64,000 bases of DNA from Colwellia sp. (GCA_002733765.1 NVWU01000004.1:305078-369077); one strand, 5' to 3'; positions 27,233 through 35,593 are shown, counted from the first letter of the stretch. The notes: generated from the sequence alone by a model not told the origin. A program made the numbers and translations.

Positions 27233-28030
27233 CTAATATTTAGGCGTCTTAAATTTACCCGCTTTAATCTTCGCTAAAGTATTGTGGGCCACTTTATCTA
27301 AAAACTCCCCATCTAATGAATAAGCACTTTGGTATTGCACTAATTGCTGTTTCACTTGCTCATTTTGTTTTGTTGTCACTAAATGATAAATTTTCAGCCA
27401 AATATAGGCTTGTTTAGGTTTGCCTTTATTGCTAAAAATTGTAACTAATGTTTCAAAAACTTCTGGTATTATTTTTTCATTGGGTTGATGTAATTCAAGT
27501 GAACGAAATAATAAGTGTAATGTTTTATTCTTGTCTTTTTTTACATAGTAAGTTGCTAACTGAAATTGAGAGATAGAATTTTCTAAGGCTGCACTACCTT
27601 CTAACATTAAAAATTGTGTTAAAGCATTTTTATTTAGTTTTCTTGACCAATGATAATAAAGTAGGTGAGGGTGTGTAGAATTAAGCGTTTGATCTGATAA
27701 TGCAACTAATTTGGTTTTGGCTTTAATCAGGTTGTTTTTTCTTATGGTTGTTTTTTCTTTTAACTTGATATGTTGTATCTGTGATGCCAGCCCCATGCAG
27801 CCAACATAATTTTCATAAGCAATTAACAGATTATATTTGAGTGAATCTTTATTGATAGCTTTTAACTCTATTCGCGCTAACGCAACATTGATCCGCTCAC
27901 TTTTACACCAATTGTCTTGACCAAATTCCTGACAAATTTGTGAATTTTCTTTGCACAACTCAGTTAAACTTTGGCTGCTATCACAACTTGATAATAGTAA
28001 TAGTAGAAAAAACAAGGTAAGAAATTTCAT
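27233..28030 (-). CDS. Lipoprotein, probably DUF2989 family
   Basis: 265 residues with a lipoprotein signal: hydrophobic 'LTLFFLLLLLSSCDSS' with the lipobox cysteine at about residue 16, followed by Asp at +2, which would favour retention in the inner membrane under the E. coli rule. The mature part has early cysteines ('LCKENSQICQEFG', 'WCKSER') and helical, TPR-like segments ('ALENSISQFQLATYYVKKDK', 'GKPKQAYIWLKIYHLV'). This resembles the DUF2989 lipoproteins of Alteromonadales. No biochemical role is known to me. It is convergent with msrB and divergent from gap. Confidence 0.7.
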   Translation of the reverse strand: MKFLTLFFLLLLLSSCDSSQSLTELCKENSQICQEFGQDNWCKSERINVALARIELKAINKDSLKYNLLIAYENYVGCMGLASQIQHIKLKEKTTIRKNNLIKAKTKLVALSDQTLNSTHPHLLYYHWSRKLNKNALTQFLMLEGSAALENSISQFQLATYYVKKDKNKTLHLLFRSLELHQPNEKIIPEVFETLVTIFSNKGKPKQAYIWLKIYHLVTTKQNEQVKQQLVQYQSAYSLDGEFLDKVAHNTLAKIKAGKFKTPKY

Positions 28031-28228
28031 TTAATGTCACTTTTTTATTTCTAATGGATGTTAGTTTATGATGAAATAATCACGTAACCTATGGCGAAAT
28101 ATTACATCTTGCATTACAATATGCGCAAAATAATTTCCCACTATAGTCTAGTTCTGATCTGTTAGAAACTAAGTTAATATGATTATAGTAAATGCTCGTT
28201 CAATTGATTGAAATAAAAGGTTTAACTA

Positions 28229-29680
28229 ATGACATCTCATCTAGAGGAAAAATATCAAACAAGTTGGCAAGAACGCCAGACTTTCGCTGAAAATATGCAA
28301 CCGATTATTGGTCAGCTATTTAGAAACCAAGGTATTGAAATATCAATTTATGGTCGCCCTTTATTAAATGCTTCTCCTATTGATATCATCAAAGCACATA
28401 AAACGGTTGCTTTACATGAAGAAAGCAAATTACGTTTACGTGAAAGTTTTCCTTTTGTTGAAGCGTTAAGCAAAATGACATTAGCGCCAGCACGTATTGA
28501 TGTGGGTAAATTAGCCTATCGTTATTTATTCCAAGGCCTATCAAATGATTTATCAATTGAACAATATTTAGAAAAAGAATTATCATCAATAGCAAATAAA
28601 AATAATCCGCCTCAAAGCCAAGATGTAGTGTTATATGGTTTCGGTCGAATTGGTCGTTTACTGGCGCGTTTACTCATAGAGCAAACGGGTCCAACAGCTC
28701 AATTGAACTTACGTGCTATTGTTTTACGTCCAGCTAAAGGTGGCGATGATTTAGAGAAGCGTGCTAGTTTATTACGTCGTGACTCTGTACATGGTGCCTT
28801 TAACGGTAGCATCACTATTGATAAAGAAAATAATGTTATCAAAGCCAATGGCGCTTTTATCAAAGTTATTTATGCTAAGTCACCATCAGAAGTTGATTAC
28901 ACTTTATACGGTATCAATAATGCGTTGGTTGTTGACAACACTGGTATTTGGAGTGATGAAGAAGGTTTAGGTCAACATTTACAATCTAAAGGTGTTGCTA
29001 AAGTATTATTAACAGCACCTGCTAAAGGTGACATTAAAAATATCGTTTATGGTGTTAACCATGACATGATATTAGCCGACGATAAAATTATTTCTGCAGC
29101 CAGTTGTACTACCAATGCTATTACGCCAGTATTAAAAGCACTTAATGATGAATACGGCATTCGTAATGGCCATGTAGAAACTATTCACTCTTATACAAAT
29201 GATCAAAACTTAATTGATAACTACCACCCAGCACCTCGCCGTGGTCGTAGCGCACCATTAAACATGGTTATTAGTACTACGGGTGCTGCTAAAGCAGTAG
29301 CAAAAGCACTACCTGAGTTAAAAGGTTTGTTAACGGGTAATGCGATACGTGTACCTACACCAAATGTTTCAATGGCTATCATGAACTTAAACTTGAAAAA
29401 AGCCACTGATAAAGATGCGCTTAATGATTATTTAAGAAACATTTCATTAAAATCAGACTTACAAAATCAAGTAGATTACACTGCGTCAAGTGAAATTGTT
29501 TCTACCGATCTTGTTGGTTCTCGCTATGCAGGTGTTGTTGATTCACAAGCCACTATTGTTGACGGTGACCGCGCTGTATTATACGTATGGTATGATAATG
29601 AGTTTGGTTATAGCTGTCAGGTTGTTCGTGTTATGTCAGAAATGGCAGGTATCACAGTACCAACATTACCAGTTAAATAA
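28229..29680 (+). CDS. gap: Glyceraldehyde-3-phosphate dehydrogenase, long form with N-terminal extension
   Basis: NAD(P)-dependent glycolytic / gluconeogenic dehydrogenase. The Rossmann start 'VVLYGFGRIGRLLARLL' appears only at about residue 130, so a ~125-residue helical extension precedes the standard enzyme (total 483, against ~335 for GapA). The catalytic cysteine is in 'SAASCTTNAITP', the phosphate site in 'HSYTNDQNLIDNYH', and the C-terminal motif is 'WYDNEFGYS'. The long form is known in marine gammaproteobacteria; the purpose of the extension is unclear. It is followed by a strong bidirectional terminator. Confidence 0.93.
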   Translation: MTSHLEEKYQTSWQERQTFAENMQPIIGQLFRNQGIEISIYGRPLLNASPIDIIKAHKTVALHEESKLRLRESFPFVEALSKMTLAPARIDVGKLAYRYLFQGLSNDLSIEQYLEKELSSIANKNNPPQSQDVVLYGFGRIGRLLARLLIEQTGPTAQLNLRAIVLRPAKGGDDLEKRASLLRRDSVHGAFNGSITIDKENNVIKANGAFIKVIYAKSPSEVDYTLYGINNALVVDNTGIWSDEEGLGQHLQSKGVAKVLLTAPAKGDIKNIVYGVNHDMILADDKIISAASCTTNAITPVLKALNDEYGIRNGHVETIHSYTNDQNLIDNYHPAPRRGRSAPLNMVISTTGAAKAVAKALPELKGLLTGNAIRVPTPNVSMAIMNLNLKKATDKDALNDYLRNISLKSDLQNQVDYTASSEIVSTDLVGSRYAGVVDSQATIVDGDRAVLYVWYDNEFGYSCQVVRVMSEMAGITVPTLPVK

Positions 29681-29697
29681 TAAATAGCTTCTAATAC

Positions 29698-29734
29698 AAA
29701 AAAGGCGCTAACCTTCACCGGTTAGCGCCTTTTT
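29698..29734. terminator. Bidirectional terminator between gap and tusE
   Basis: Stem GGCGCTAACC (29704-29713) / GGTTAGCGCC (29720-29729) is flanked by an A run on the left and a T run on the right, so it can end both gap (plus) and the tus operon (minus). Confidence 0.93.
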
Positions 29735-29758
29735 ATTTATCTACTTTTACAATAAAAC

Positions 29759-30097
29759 TTACAAACAGCGCTTTGGTTTAGGTAAACCGGCATATTTGGT
29801 TGCTTGTTTGGCAGGACCATCAGGAAAAAGTTTAAAAAGATAACGACTACTCGCTTTTTTTTCACCAAATTCAGCCTTCATTGCCTTCGTTAATGCACGA
29901 ATAGCTGGAGAAGTGTTATAGGTTAAATAAAATTGACGGACAAATTTAATCACTTCCCAGTGAGCATCGGTTAATTCAAAGTCATCATTTTTCGCCATAG
30001 CGATGCCTAATGCTTCTTGCCAAAGGGTATGATCGAGTAGATAACCTTGGTTGTCAGTGGCTATTTTCTCACCATTAAACGCTAAACTTATTGCCAT
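29759..30097 (-). CDS. tusE: Sulfurtransferase TusE (DsrC family)
   Basis: Last sulfur carrier of the TusABCDE relay, handing persulfide sulfur to MnmA for 2-thiolation of U34 in tRNA. 112 residues. DsrC-fold signatures are 'GYLLDHTLWQEALGIAMAK', 'LTDAHWEVIKFVRQFY' and 'LFPDGPAKQATKYAGLPKP', with the essential cysteine as the next-to-last residue ('KRCL'). The start overlaps the tusB end by 10 bases. It is the final gene of tusDCBE. Confidence 0.94.
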   Translation of the reverse strand: MAISLAFNGEKIATDNQGYLLDHTLWQEALGIAMAKNDDFELTDAHWEVIKFVRQFYLTYNTSPAIRALTKAMKAEFGEKKASSRYLFKLFPDGPAKQATKYAGLPKPKRCL

Positions 30098-30381
30098 GTA
30101 ATTACTCTATTGGTTGTCAAAGTCAGTTCGACTAAATTGCTCATATTAATAACGCTATATTGCGTTTCATCTATTGTTACCGCACGCGCTTTAGCGTGTT
30201 TTTCTATCACTTTTAATTGAATCTCAGCTGCGCTATCAATGGTGTTAATTAACGAATGATGTAAGTTATAACAGCCATCATCAATAAAAACGATAACATC
30301 ATTATTACGTAATACTTGCAAGCATTGAGCAAAGTCATCGCTGGTAAAAGCACTTTGACGAACAATATGTAAGGTAGTCAT
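30088..30381 (-). CDS. tusB: Sulfurtransferase complex subunit TusB (DsrH)
   Basis: 97-residue subunit of the TusBCD hexamer that receives sulfur from TusA. 'MTTLHIVRQSAF' and 'DVIVFIDDGCYNL' fit the family. It follows tusC by 16 bases and overlaps tusE. As in other TusB proteins it is not expected to carry the relay cysteine; that role belongs to TusD. Confidence 0.9.
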   Translation of the reverse strand: MTTLHIVRQSAFTSDDFAQCLQVLRNNDVIVFIDDGCYNLHHSLINTIDSAAEIQLKVIEKHAKARAVTIDETQYSVINMSNLVELTLTTNRVITWQ

Positions 30382-30397
30382 TAGTATTGTTTCTCAG

Positions 30398-30769
30398 TTA
30401 AAATCGTAGAACAGTGTGATGTATTGCTAATTTTTCAGCAAATTCTTTTTGGGCTAATACTTGTACTTGTTCAATATGAAAGTCAGCAGTTAAGCCACGC
30501 TGAATAAGTGACTGTTGGCAAACATAAATATTTTCAAGGTCGTAAAACTCAAAAGCAGCAAAGGTTTTTAAGTAATCTTTAACTGAAATAATGGTGCCGT
30601 CTTGTCCTTGGCTAAGTTGCCAAACGCCATCACCTTGAAAAAATAATGAGGTAGGCTGTTCAAACGAGCCAAATATTAATGCGATATCTAGCGCGTCTTT
30701 ACCCGCAGTACTTGAGTAGGGCGCTTTCGAATTAAGTATTGCGGTTAGTTTAGGTAACGGTTGAGTCAT
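30398..30769 (-). CDS. tusC: Sulfurtransferase complex subunit TusC (DsrF)
   Basis: 123-residue subunit of TusBCD with DsrE/F-fold features 'GKDALDIALIFGSFEQPTS' and 'FFQGDGVWQL'. The E. coli start would align just before the 'AILNSKAPYSS' segment. The first base of the start overlaps the tusD stop, so translation is coupled. It works only as part of the TusBCD complex. Confidence 0.9.
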   Translation of the reverse strand: MTQPLPKLTAILNSKAPYSSTAGKDALDIALIFGSFEQPTSLFFQGDGVWQLSQGQDGTIISVKDYLKTFAAFEFYDLENIYVCQQSLIQRGLTADFHIEQVQVLAQKEFAEKLAIHHTVLRF

Positions 30770-31164
30770 TAGAATTGCACCAATCGATCTGCTTTATTGA
30801 CTAACTCAACTAACTCACCTAATCCAGAAACGGTAAAGATAGAATGAATATTATTGGGCTGTTCATCACTAAGCCCGCGCTTTTCTGCTGCGGTAATGCA
30901 TAAGTGTAATGGTAGCTTGAATGTTTGTTGTAGTGCTTGCCAGTGCTTTATACATTGAAACTCATCACTAGCAATGTCTACTTGTTGATTGGCATGTATA
31001 ACACCATCTTGATAAAAGAATACACCGACTAGTTCAACACCCGATTTAAGCGCTGTTTCGACATAATCTAGGGCTGTTACGCTTAAGTTACTATAAGGAG
31101 GGGTAGTGACTACCACAGCGAGTTTTTTCACAAAATAAGTTCTCTGGTAAGTTGAGTGATTCAC
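30769..31164 (-). CDS. tusD: Sulfurtransferase complex subunit TusD (DsrE)
   Basis: 131-residue active subunit of TusBCD. The relay cysteine is in 'PLHLCITAAEKRGL' (about residue 82; Cys78 in E. coli). The DsrE fold is shown by 'VVVTTPPYSNLSVTALDYVETAL' and 'GVFFYQDGVIHANQ'. It is the first gene of tusDCBE, whose promoter lies between here and the terminator at 31187-31214. Confidence 0.93.
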   Translation of the reverse strand: MNHSTYQRTYFVKKLAVVVTTPPYSNLSVTALDYVETALKSGVELVGVFFYQDGVIHANQQVDIASDEFQCIKHWQALQQTFKLPLHLCITAAEKRGLSDEQPNNIHSIFTVSGLGELVELVNKADRLVQF

Positions 31165-31186
31165 TATTTAAATGGGATTAGACATT

Positions 31187-31214
31187 AAAAAGCCCCGCAA
31201 TTGCGAGGCTTTTT
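31187..31214. terminator. Bidirectional terminator between the Bax-inhibitor-like gene and tusD
   Basis: AAAAAGCC (31187-31194) and GGCTTTTT (31207-31214) enclose the self-complementary CGCAATTGCG. It ends the minus-strand gene at 31260-31928 and insulates tusDCBE. Confidence 0.9.
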
Positions 31215-31259
31215 ATTATAAAGCTTTTTATCAAGACTAAAAGCTAATTCATTTGAAGC

Positions 31260-31928
31260 TTAATCATCGTTACCAAGTACGCCTAAAAGGCTAAGTAAAT
31301 GAACGAAAATATTATAAACACTCAAGTACAACGACACGGTTGCTCTAATATAGTTACGTTCACCACCGTTAATAATACGGCTAGTATCAAATAAGATTAA
31401 GCCCGACATAACCATAATAACCGCAGCACTTATTGCTAATGATAACGCTGGAATTTGAAAGAAAATATTAGCTAAACTTGCGACTACTACCACAATCAAG
31501 CCAGTCATTAAAAAGCCACCCATAAATGAGAAGTCTTTCTTACTGGTTAAGGCGTAACCTGACAAAGTGAAAAAGATTAATGCCGTGCCACCAAGTGCTT
31601 GCATAATAATAGCTGGACCACCAGGCATGGCAGCATAGGCATTTAGCATTGGCCCTAAAGATGCACCCATTAAGCCGGTAAAGCCGAATATCCAGAAAAT
31701 ACCACTAGCAGATTCTGCTTTTTTATTAACAACAAACATTAAACCAAAAGCAACTAACATCATTACTAACGCAGCCATGTGTGATAAGTTCATTGCCATT
31801 GAAACGCCAGCTGTTACCGCACTAAAAGCTAGAGTCATTGATAATAGCATGTAAGTATTTTTCAATACTTTGTTGATTTCAATCGCTGAGCTTTGGCTCG
31901 CTGTTTGAAAATTCATATTAGATTGCAT
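31260..31928 (-). CDS. yccA: Bax inhibitor-1 / YccA family membrane protein
   Basis: Inner-membrane protein of 222 residues and seven helices in the TMBIM (Bax inhibitor-1) family. In E. coli YccA is a substrate and modulator of the FtsH protease. Family marks are 'NKVLKNTYMLLSMTLAFSAV', 'GFTGLMGASLGPMLNAY', 'GGTALIFFTLSGYALTSKKDFSF', and the C-terminal 'ILFDTSRIINGGERNYI' with paired acidic residues. As in E. coli (yccA beside tusE/yccK), it is adjacent to tus genes. Confidence 0.93.
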   Translation of the reverse strand: MQSNMNFQTASQSSAIEINKVLKNTYMLLSMTLAFSAVTAGVSMAMNLSHMAALVMMLVAFGLMFVVNKKAESASGIFWIFGFTGLMGASLGPMLNAYAAMPGGPAIIMQALGGTALIFFTLSGYALTSKKDFSFMGGFLMTGLIVVVVASLANIFFQIPALSLAISAAVIMVMSGLILFDTSRIINGGERNYIRATVSLYLSVYNIFVHLLSLLGVLGNDD

Positions 31929-32076
31929 AAAACTTCCTTAAAAATTTAATTCTAATTACTTCTTACTTGTTATAGGTAAGATAAGGGCATTTTTGTTAAG
32001 TTCAAGTTATTTAAACTATAAAGTTGTTTGATGACCTTGTGACATATTATGACATGACGTTTTTTAAATAGCTAGA

Positions 32077-32694
32077 CTATAGCTGTTGATACTCATCTAT
32101 TATTTGTTTCCTTTTGTAACAGGTCAAACTGTGGTCGTTTATCATGCCACATGCCTGCATATGAGCATAACAAATAGTTGAGCCAACAAATTTAAAACCT
32201 CGTTTTTTCAAATCTTTACTCCATGCATCAGATTCAATACTTGTCGCAGGGTAGTCACTTAAATCGGAATATTCATTAACAATCGTTTTATGATTAACAA
32301 AACCCCACATATAGTCACTAAAGCTGCCGAACGCTTGCTGAATGTCAATAAACAGCTTGGCATTATTAATTGCCGCATTAATTTTACCGCGGTTTCTAAT
32401 AATGGCTGAATTCAACATCAATGTTTCAACCTTGTCTTGATTATATTGAGCAACTTTGTGCACATCAAAATTGGCAAAAGCGGCTTGATAACCTTGTCGA
32501 CGCTTTAAAATTGTATACCAACTTAAACCTGCTTGGGCAGATTCTAGTATTAAAAACTCAAAAATCTTTTGATCATCATAAACGGGTACTCCCCACTCGT
32601 GATCATGATACGCAACGTAATCCGGCTTACTGTTATCAAGCCAAGGACAACGGCATTTATTATCAGGAATATTACTTGTGTTTTTTTTACTCAA
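32077..32694 (-). CDS. tag: DNA-3-methyladenine glycosylase I
   Basis: Removes 3-methyladenine from alkylated DNA. 205 residues. Zinc ligands lie in 'RCPW' near the N terminus and in the C-terminal 'HMQACGMINDH'. The active-site block is 'YHDHEWGVPVYDDQKIFEFLILE' and 'AGLSWYTILKRR'; the lesion-binding Glu is in the first of these. The start is TTG at 32694, supported by AAGAAGGAA eight bases upstream. It stands alone before the tRNA-Ser locus. Confidence 0.95.
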   Translation of the reverse strand: MSKKNTSNIPDNKCRCPWLDNSKPDYVAYHDHEWGVPVYDDQKIFEFLILESAQAGLSWYTILKRRQGYQAAFANFDVHKVAQYNQDKVETLMLNSAIIRNRGKINAAINNAKLFIDIQQAFGSFSDYMWGFVNHKTIVNEYSDLSDYPATSIESDAWSKDLKKRGFKFVGSTICYAHMQACGMINDHSLTCYKRKQIIDEYQQL

Positions 32695-32801
32695 AATTAA
32701 TTCCTTCTTCAGTTATTTTGTCTTTGTCGATTGAATTACCCTCAAACTGGCTGTTTTTCTAGCAGTCGACAATAATTAATGCATTTTTCGTTAATAATAG
32801 C

Positions 32802-32830
32802 TTTACAAGTTTATGCCGACACTTTAATAT
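32802..32830 (+). promoter_or_regulatory. Promoter of tRNA-Ser
   Basis: -35 TTTACA (32802-32807), a 17-bp spacer and -10 TAATAT (32825-32830), followed by a GC-containing discriminator 'TCGCCTCG' typical of stable-RNA promoters. Predicted start is near 32838, giving a ~45-base leader before the tRNA. Confidence 0.5.
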
Positions 32831-32881
32831 TCGCCTCGTTCTCAAGCAAGCATTGTTTTACAGGCTTATTTGTTAACTTCA

Positions 32882-32972
32882 GGTGAGATGGCTGAGTGGT
32901 CGAAAGCACCGGTCTTGAAAACCGGCAAGGGTTTGTAGCCCTTCTAGAGTTCAAATCTCTATCTCACCGCCA
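32882..32972 (+). tRNA. tRNA-Ser (anticodon UGA)
   Basis: Acceptor stem GGTGAGA (32882-32888) pairs with TCTCACC (32962-32968); discriminator G and an encoded CCA end at 32972. The anticodon arm is CCGGT-CTTGAAA-ACCGG with anticodon TGA, reading UCN serine codons. The long variable arm AAGGG...CCCTT is class II, as expected for tRNA-Ser. The T arm is AGAG-TTCAAAT-CTCT. It is followed by its own terminator, then by three partial 3'-end copies. Confidence 0.97.
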
Positions 32973-32983
32973 CATTAAGATGA

Positions 32984-33016
32984 GCCCGTTAATTCGAAAG
33001 AGTTAACGGGTTTTTT
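32984..33016 (+). terminator. Terminator of tRNA-Ser
   Basis: CCCGTTAA (32985-32992) / TTAACGGG (33003-33010) followed by six Ts. It is repeated almost unchanged in the three downstream copies. Confidence 0.92.
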
Positions 33017-33101
33017 CGTTTAGAGTATTAAAAGTTCAAGGGTTTGTAGCACTAAACCTTTTGTAGAGTTCAAATCTCTATCTCACCGCCACATTAAGAT
33101 G

Positions 33102-33135
33102 AACCCGTTAATTCGAAAAAGTTAACGGGTTTTTT
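33102..33135 (+). terminator. Terminator of tRNA 3' repeat copy 2
   Basis: AACCCGTTAA (33102-33111) / TTAACGGGTT (33122-33131), T run to 33135. The loop differs by one base from copies 3 and 4. Confidence 0.88.
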
Positions 33136-33221
33136 CGTTAAGGCTATTAAAAAGTCTGAGGGTTTGTAGCACTAAACCTTTTGTAGAGTTCAAATCTCTA
33201 TCTCACCGCCACATTAAGATG

Positions 33222-33255
33222 AACCCGTTAATTCGAAAGAGTTAACGGGTTTTTT
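33222..33255 (+). terminator. Terminator of tRNA 3' repeat copy 3
   Basis: Same 10-bp stem as copy 2, exactly 120 bp downstream (33222-33231 / 33242-33251). Confidence 0.88.
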
Positions 33256-33341
33256 CGTTAAGGCTATTAAAAAGTCTGAGGGTTTGTAGCACTAAACCTT
33301 TTGTAGAGTTCAAATCTTTATCTCACCGCCACATTAAGATG

Positions 33342-33375
33342 AACCCGTTAATTCGAAAGAGTTAACGGGTTTTTT
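33342..33375 (+). terminator. Terminator of tRNA 3' repeat copy 4
   Basis: Same stem again, 120 bp further (33342-33351 / 33362-33371). After it the sequence leaves the repeat and leads to the first island gene. Confidence 0.88.
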
Positions 33376-33530
33376 CGTTTAGGGTATTACAAATGGTCGT
33401 TCAAAATGTAAGCCAAACTATCAGTCAGGCATTTCTCGCCTTCTTTAATGGACACTTGGTTGCATTCAATAAAGAAAAAAATTAACCTACTGACTATATT
33501 AGTTAAAATACAACTCAGAAAAGAGCTTAC

Positions 33531-35519
33531 ATGGGTTTTCTTTCAAAAATTAGTACTAAACCACACTACGAATCATATAACTGGGGCACACACCAAAGCC
33601 TATTTTCTTCGATTGCCTATCGACTAGTTTTCTTTATTAGACTTTTTTCACCGCTTCAGTGGGGAAAATTTATGATGCGAGAACGAGGAAAGCATAATCA
33701 AAAACACACTATTGCAAATGATAACAAAGCACGATCAGATATTCATGCACGCCATAGTGAATACTACTTACTACTTATATTCGCATTGTCGGTAGGTATT
33801 TATTATTTACCAGTGACAGCAGAGGAAATATTTTCCTCTTTACCTTATGGGCTAAGTATTGCTTTAGCCTTTATCTCAAAAACACTATTTTTATTGTTGA
33901 TCATTGAATCAATTATGTGGATGTTTTATTACATGCTTTTGAGGGTATTAATTGAAAAGCATCTAAGTATCTACAATGAAGCAGAGTACTTTATTGTTTT
34001 ACCCTTTGTGCTGTTAACCCAATGTTTTCTTTTAGCTAGTCACCTTAACATTGACATGACTGAGGTTTTTTCGCTTTTAATAAATATTTCATACGAGAAT
34101 GGCCTAGCAGATAATAAGACAAAACTTCTAATTGGCGCATTAGGTTACACTTATACGGTATTGATAATCGCCAATGTCATTAATTTGATCCCGCCAGTTC
34201 CTGTACAAAGGAAAGCAAATGTAACCATAATTGGCGCAGGTGATGTTGTCCAAAAACGATTATTGCCCGCCTTATTAGCAAATGGCTTATATAAAGAAAA
34301 TCAAATAGCTATCGCTAGTGACATCATTGATAGTGACTTTAAAAAGGAATTGGATAAGAAAAAAATAGCATATCATGAAGTTTATAAAAAAATTCCCTCC
34401 ACTAATACATCACATGGAAATACAGAGCCGGATAGCGAAATAACTACCGACCCAAATAATACTCTAAAAAGTATTATCAATTTTATTAAAACTCGTTCTT
34501 CATATGTACTTATCGCAACGCCTGCGGATGAACATTTTCCGTATATGAAAGCACTCACTGAACTTAATATTTCGTTTGGTGTTGAAAAGCCGATTGTCGC
34601 AACACAAGCAGAGTTAGATGCATTAACCTTAAGTGGCGACAATATGATGAAAAATGGATTCCTTTTAAGTTACTACTGGTTGGAAAAGGCGTTACCACTT
34701 AATTATTTTTTTACACTTAATTCTCACTACAGAGAATTTTTAGATATTAGTTTTGACAATAAAAAAAATGTTACAGCCAGTAATCTTGCCTATATAAAAA
34801 ATCAACTCGGTACGATGCAGGGCATCTCAATAAAACTATTAGAAGGTATAGATAAACGCGCTTGGTCATTAATGAAAGAAAACGGTGGCTTTTATTTTGA
34901 AACCCTCATTCACCCGATAACACTTTTACACAATATTTTACCGACAAAAATTGATCATTCCGCGTTGAATTTTTCTTGGTTTTTGGACGAATCAATAGCT
35001 GAACAACTTAATGTTGAACAAGCTGATTTAGGGGCTAGTTACGTTGAAATCAAAGGAAAAATTTCAGGTGTTAATATTGATATTCGTACAGGAAAATATA
35101 TCGAAAATAAGACTAGGTTTATCAAAGTATCATTTACTAATGGAAGTATAATCATGAACTTAGATACTTTATGTTGTCAGATTGACTTTTTAGAAAATAA
35201 TATAACGCATAGCACTTCCATTTGTGTAAAAAATAAATTTGGCGGTAAGCAAACCCCAGCAGGGAGCGACGATGTCTCATCGGTTGCTCATCAGGATTCT
35301 TTACTACATGATAAATATTTAGTGCAAATGAATCTATTTGACCTATTTGTTAAAAATTCTGGTCATTGGCAGTCACCTCAACGATTTGATGATTACCCTA
35401 ACCAGTTGAAAATTATAAAGGATATGAGCAGCTGGCTAACAGAAACAGACAATGAAACACATTTCTACCGCCCTAAAGTGGTACCCAAGAAAGTTTATCA
35501 AAGTTTGCCAAACCGATAG
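33531..35519 (+). CDS. Membrane-anchored GFO/IDH/MocA-like oxidoreductase (unusual fusion)
   Basis: 662 residues. The first ~225 contain about four membrane helices (about 78-95, 107-135, 152-170, 197-220) that match no family I know. A Rossmann domain starts at residue 230 with 'VTIIGAGDVVQKRLLPALL'. The typical oxidoreductase phrase 'GVEKPIVATQAELDAL' (EKP at 352-354) follows, then 'GGFYFETLIHPITLLHNI', the equivalent of the substrate-binding GG..D...H segment. I infer a cytoplasmic NAD(P)-dependent sugar-type dehydrogenase, or a sensor derived from one, tethered to the membrane. ATG at 33531 has only a weak ribosome site (AAAGAG). It is the first gene after the tRNA array and ends in a strong terminator, so it is a unit of its own. 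Confidence 0.7.
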   Translation: MGFLSKISTKPHYESYNWGTHQSLFSSIAYRLVFFIRLFSPLQWGKFMMRERGKHNQKHTIANDNKARSDIHARHSEYYLLLIFALSVGIYYLPVTAEEIFSSLPYGLSIALAFISKTLFLLLIIESIMWMFYYMLLRVLIEKHLSIYNEAEYFIVLPFVLLTQCFLLASHLNIDMTEVFSLLINISYENGLADNKTKLLIGALGYTYTVLIIANVINLIPPVPVQRKANVTIIGAGDVVQKRLLPALLANGLYKENQIAIASDIIDSDFKKELDKKKIAYHEVYKKIPSTNTSHGNTEPDSEITTDPNNTLKSIINFIKTRSSYVLIATPADEHFPYMKALTELNISFGVEKPIVATQAELDALTLSGDNMMKNGFLLSYYWLEKALPLNYFFTLNSHYREFLDISFDNKKNVTASNLAYIKNQLGTMQGISIKLLEGIDKRAWSLMKENGGFYFETLIHPITLLHNILPTKIDHSALNFSWFLDESIAEQLNVEQADLGASYVEIKGKISGVNIDIRTGKYIENKTRFIKVSFTNGSIIMNLDTLCCQIDFLENNITHSTSICVKNKFGGKQTPAGSDDVSSVAHQDSLLHDKYLVQMNLFDLFVKNSGHWQSPQRFDDYPNQLKIIKDMSSWLTETDNETHFYRPKVVPKKVYQSLPNR

Positions 35520-35536
35520 CAGAGAAAAACTAAAAT

Positions 35537-35593
35537 AAAGAGCGTCTACTTGATAATAAGAATGAACCATTATCAAACTAGACGCTCTTTTAT
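35537..35593 (+). terminator. Terminator after the membrane-anchored oxidoreductase
   Basis: AAAGAGCGTCTA (35537-35548) pairs with TAGACGCTCTTT (35579-35590), with a second inner stem TTGATAAT/ATTATCAA. It is flanked by A and T runs, so it can work in both directions. Confidence 0.9.

Larger units (their letters stand above)
32929..33390 (+). repeat. Tandem array of tRNA-Ser 3' ends, each with a terminator (period 120 bp)
   Basis: The genuine tRNA 3' part plus terminator (from 32929) is followed by three more copies starting at 33040, 33160 and 33280. Copies two and three differ at one base in 120. Copy four differs by a T-stem base change and diverges after the terminator. Each copy keeps the T arm (AGAGTTCAAATCTCT), the acceptor 3' strand TCTCACC, G, CCA, the spacer ACATTAAGATGA and a perfect terminator hairpin. 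The variable-arm part is altered to GGGTTTGTAGCACTAAACC, which can itself fold. None contains the 5' half, so none is a functional tRNA. The layout recalls the rtT repeats after E. coli tyrT. Confidence 0.93.

Noticed and set aside
27224..27251. Convergent terminator between msrB and the DUF2989-like lipoprotein
   Set aside because: The AGGCACCTAA/TTAGGCGTCT stem has an internal mismatch and lies across the lipoprotein stop codon without a clear T run; evidence is insufficient.
32421..32762. 113-residue plus-strand reading frame
   Set aside because: Antisense to tag and without recognisable features.
33040..33390. CRISPR-like array
   Set aside because: Units are directly adjacent 120-bp copies with no unique spacers, and they contain a tRNA 3' end and a terminator. 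No cas gene is near.
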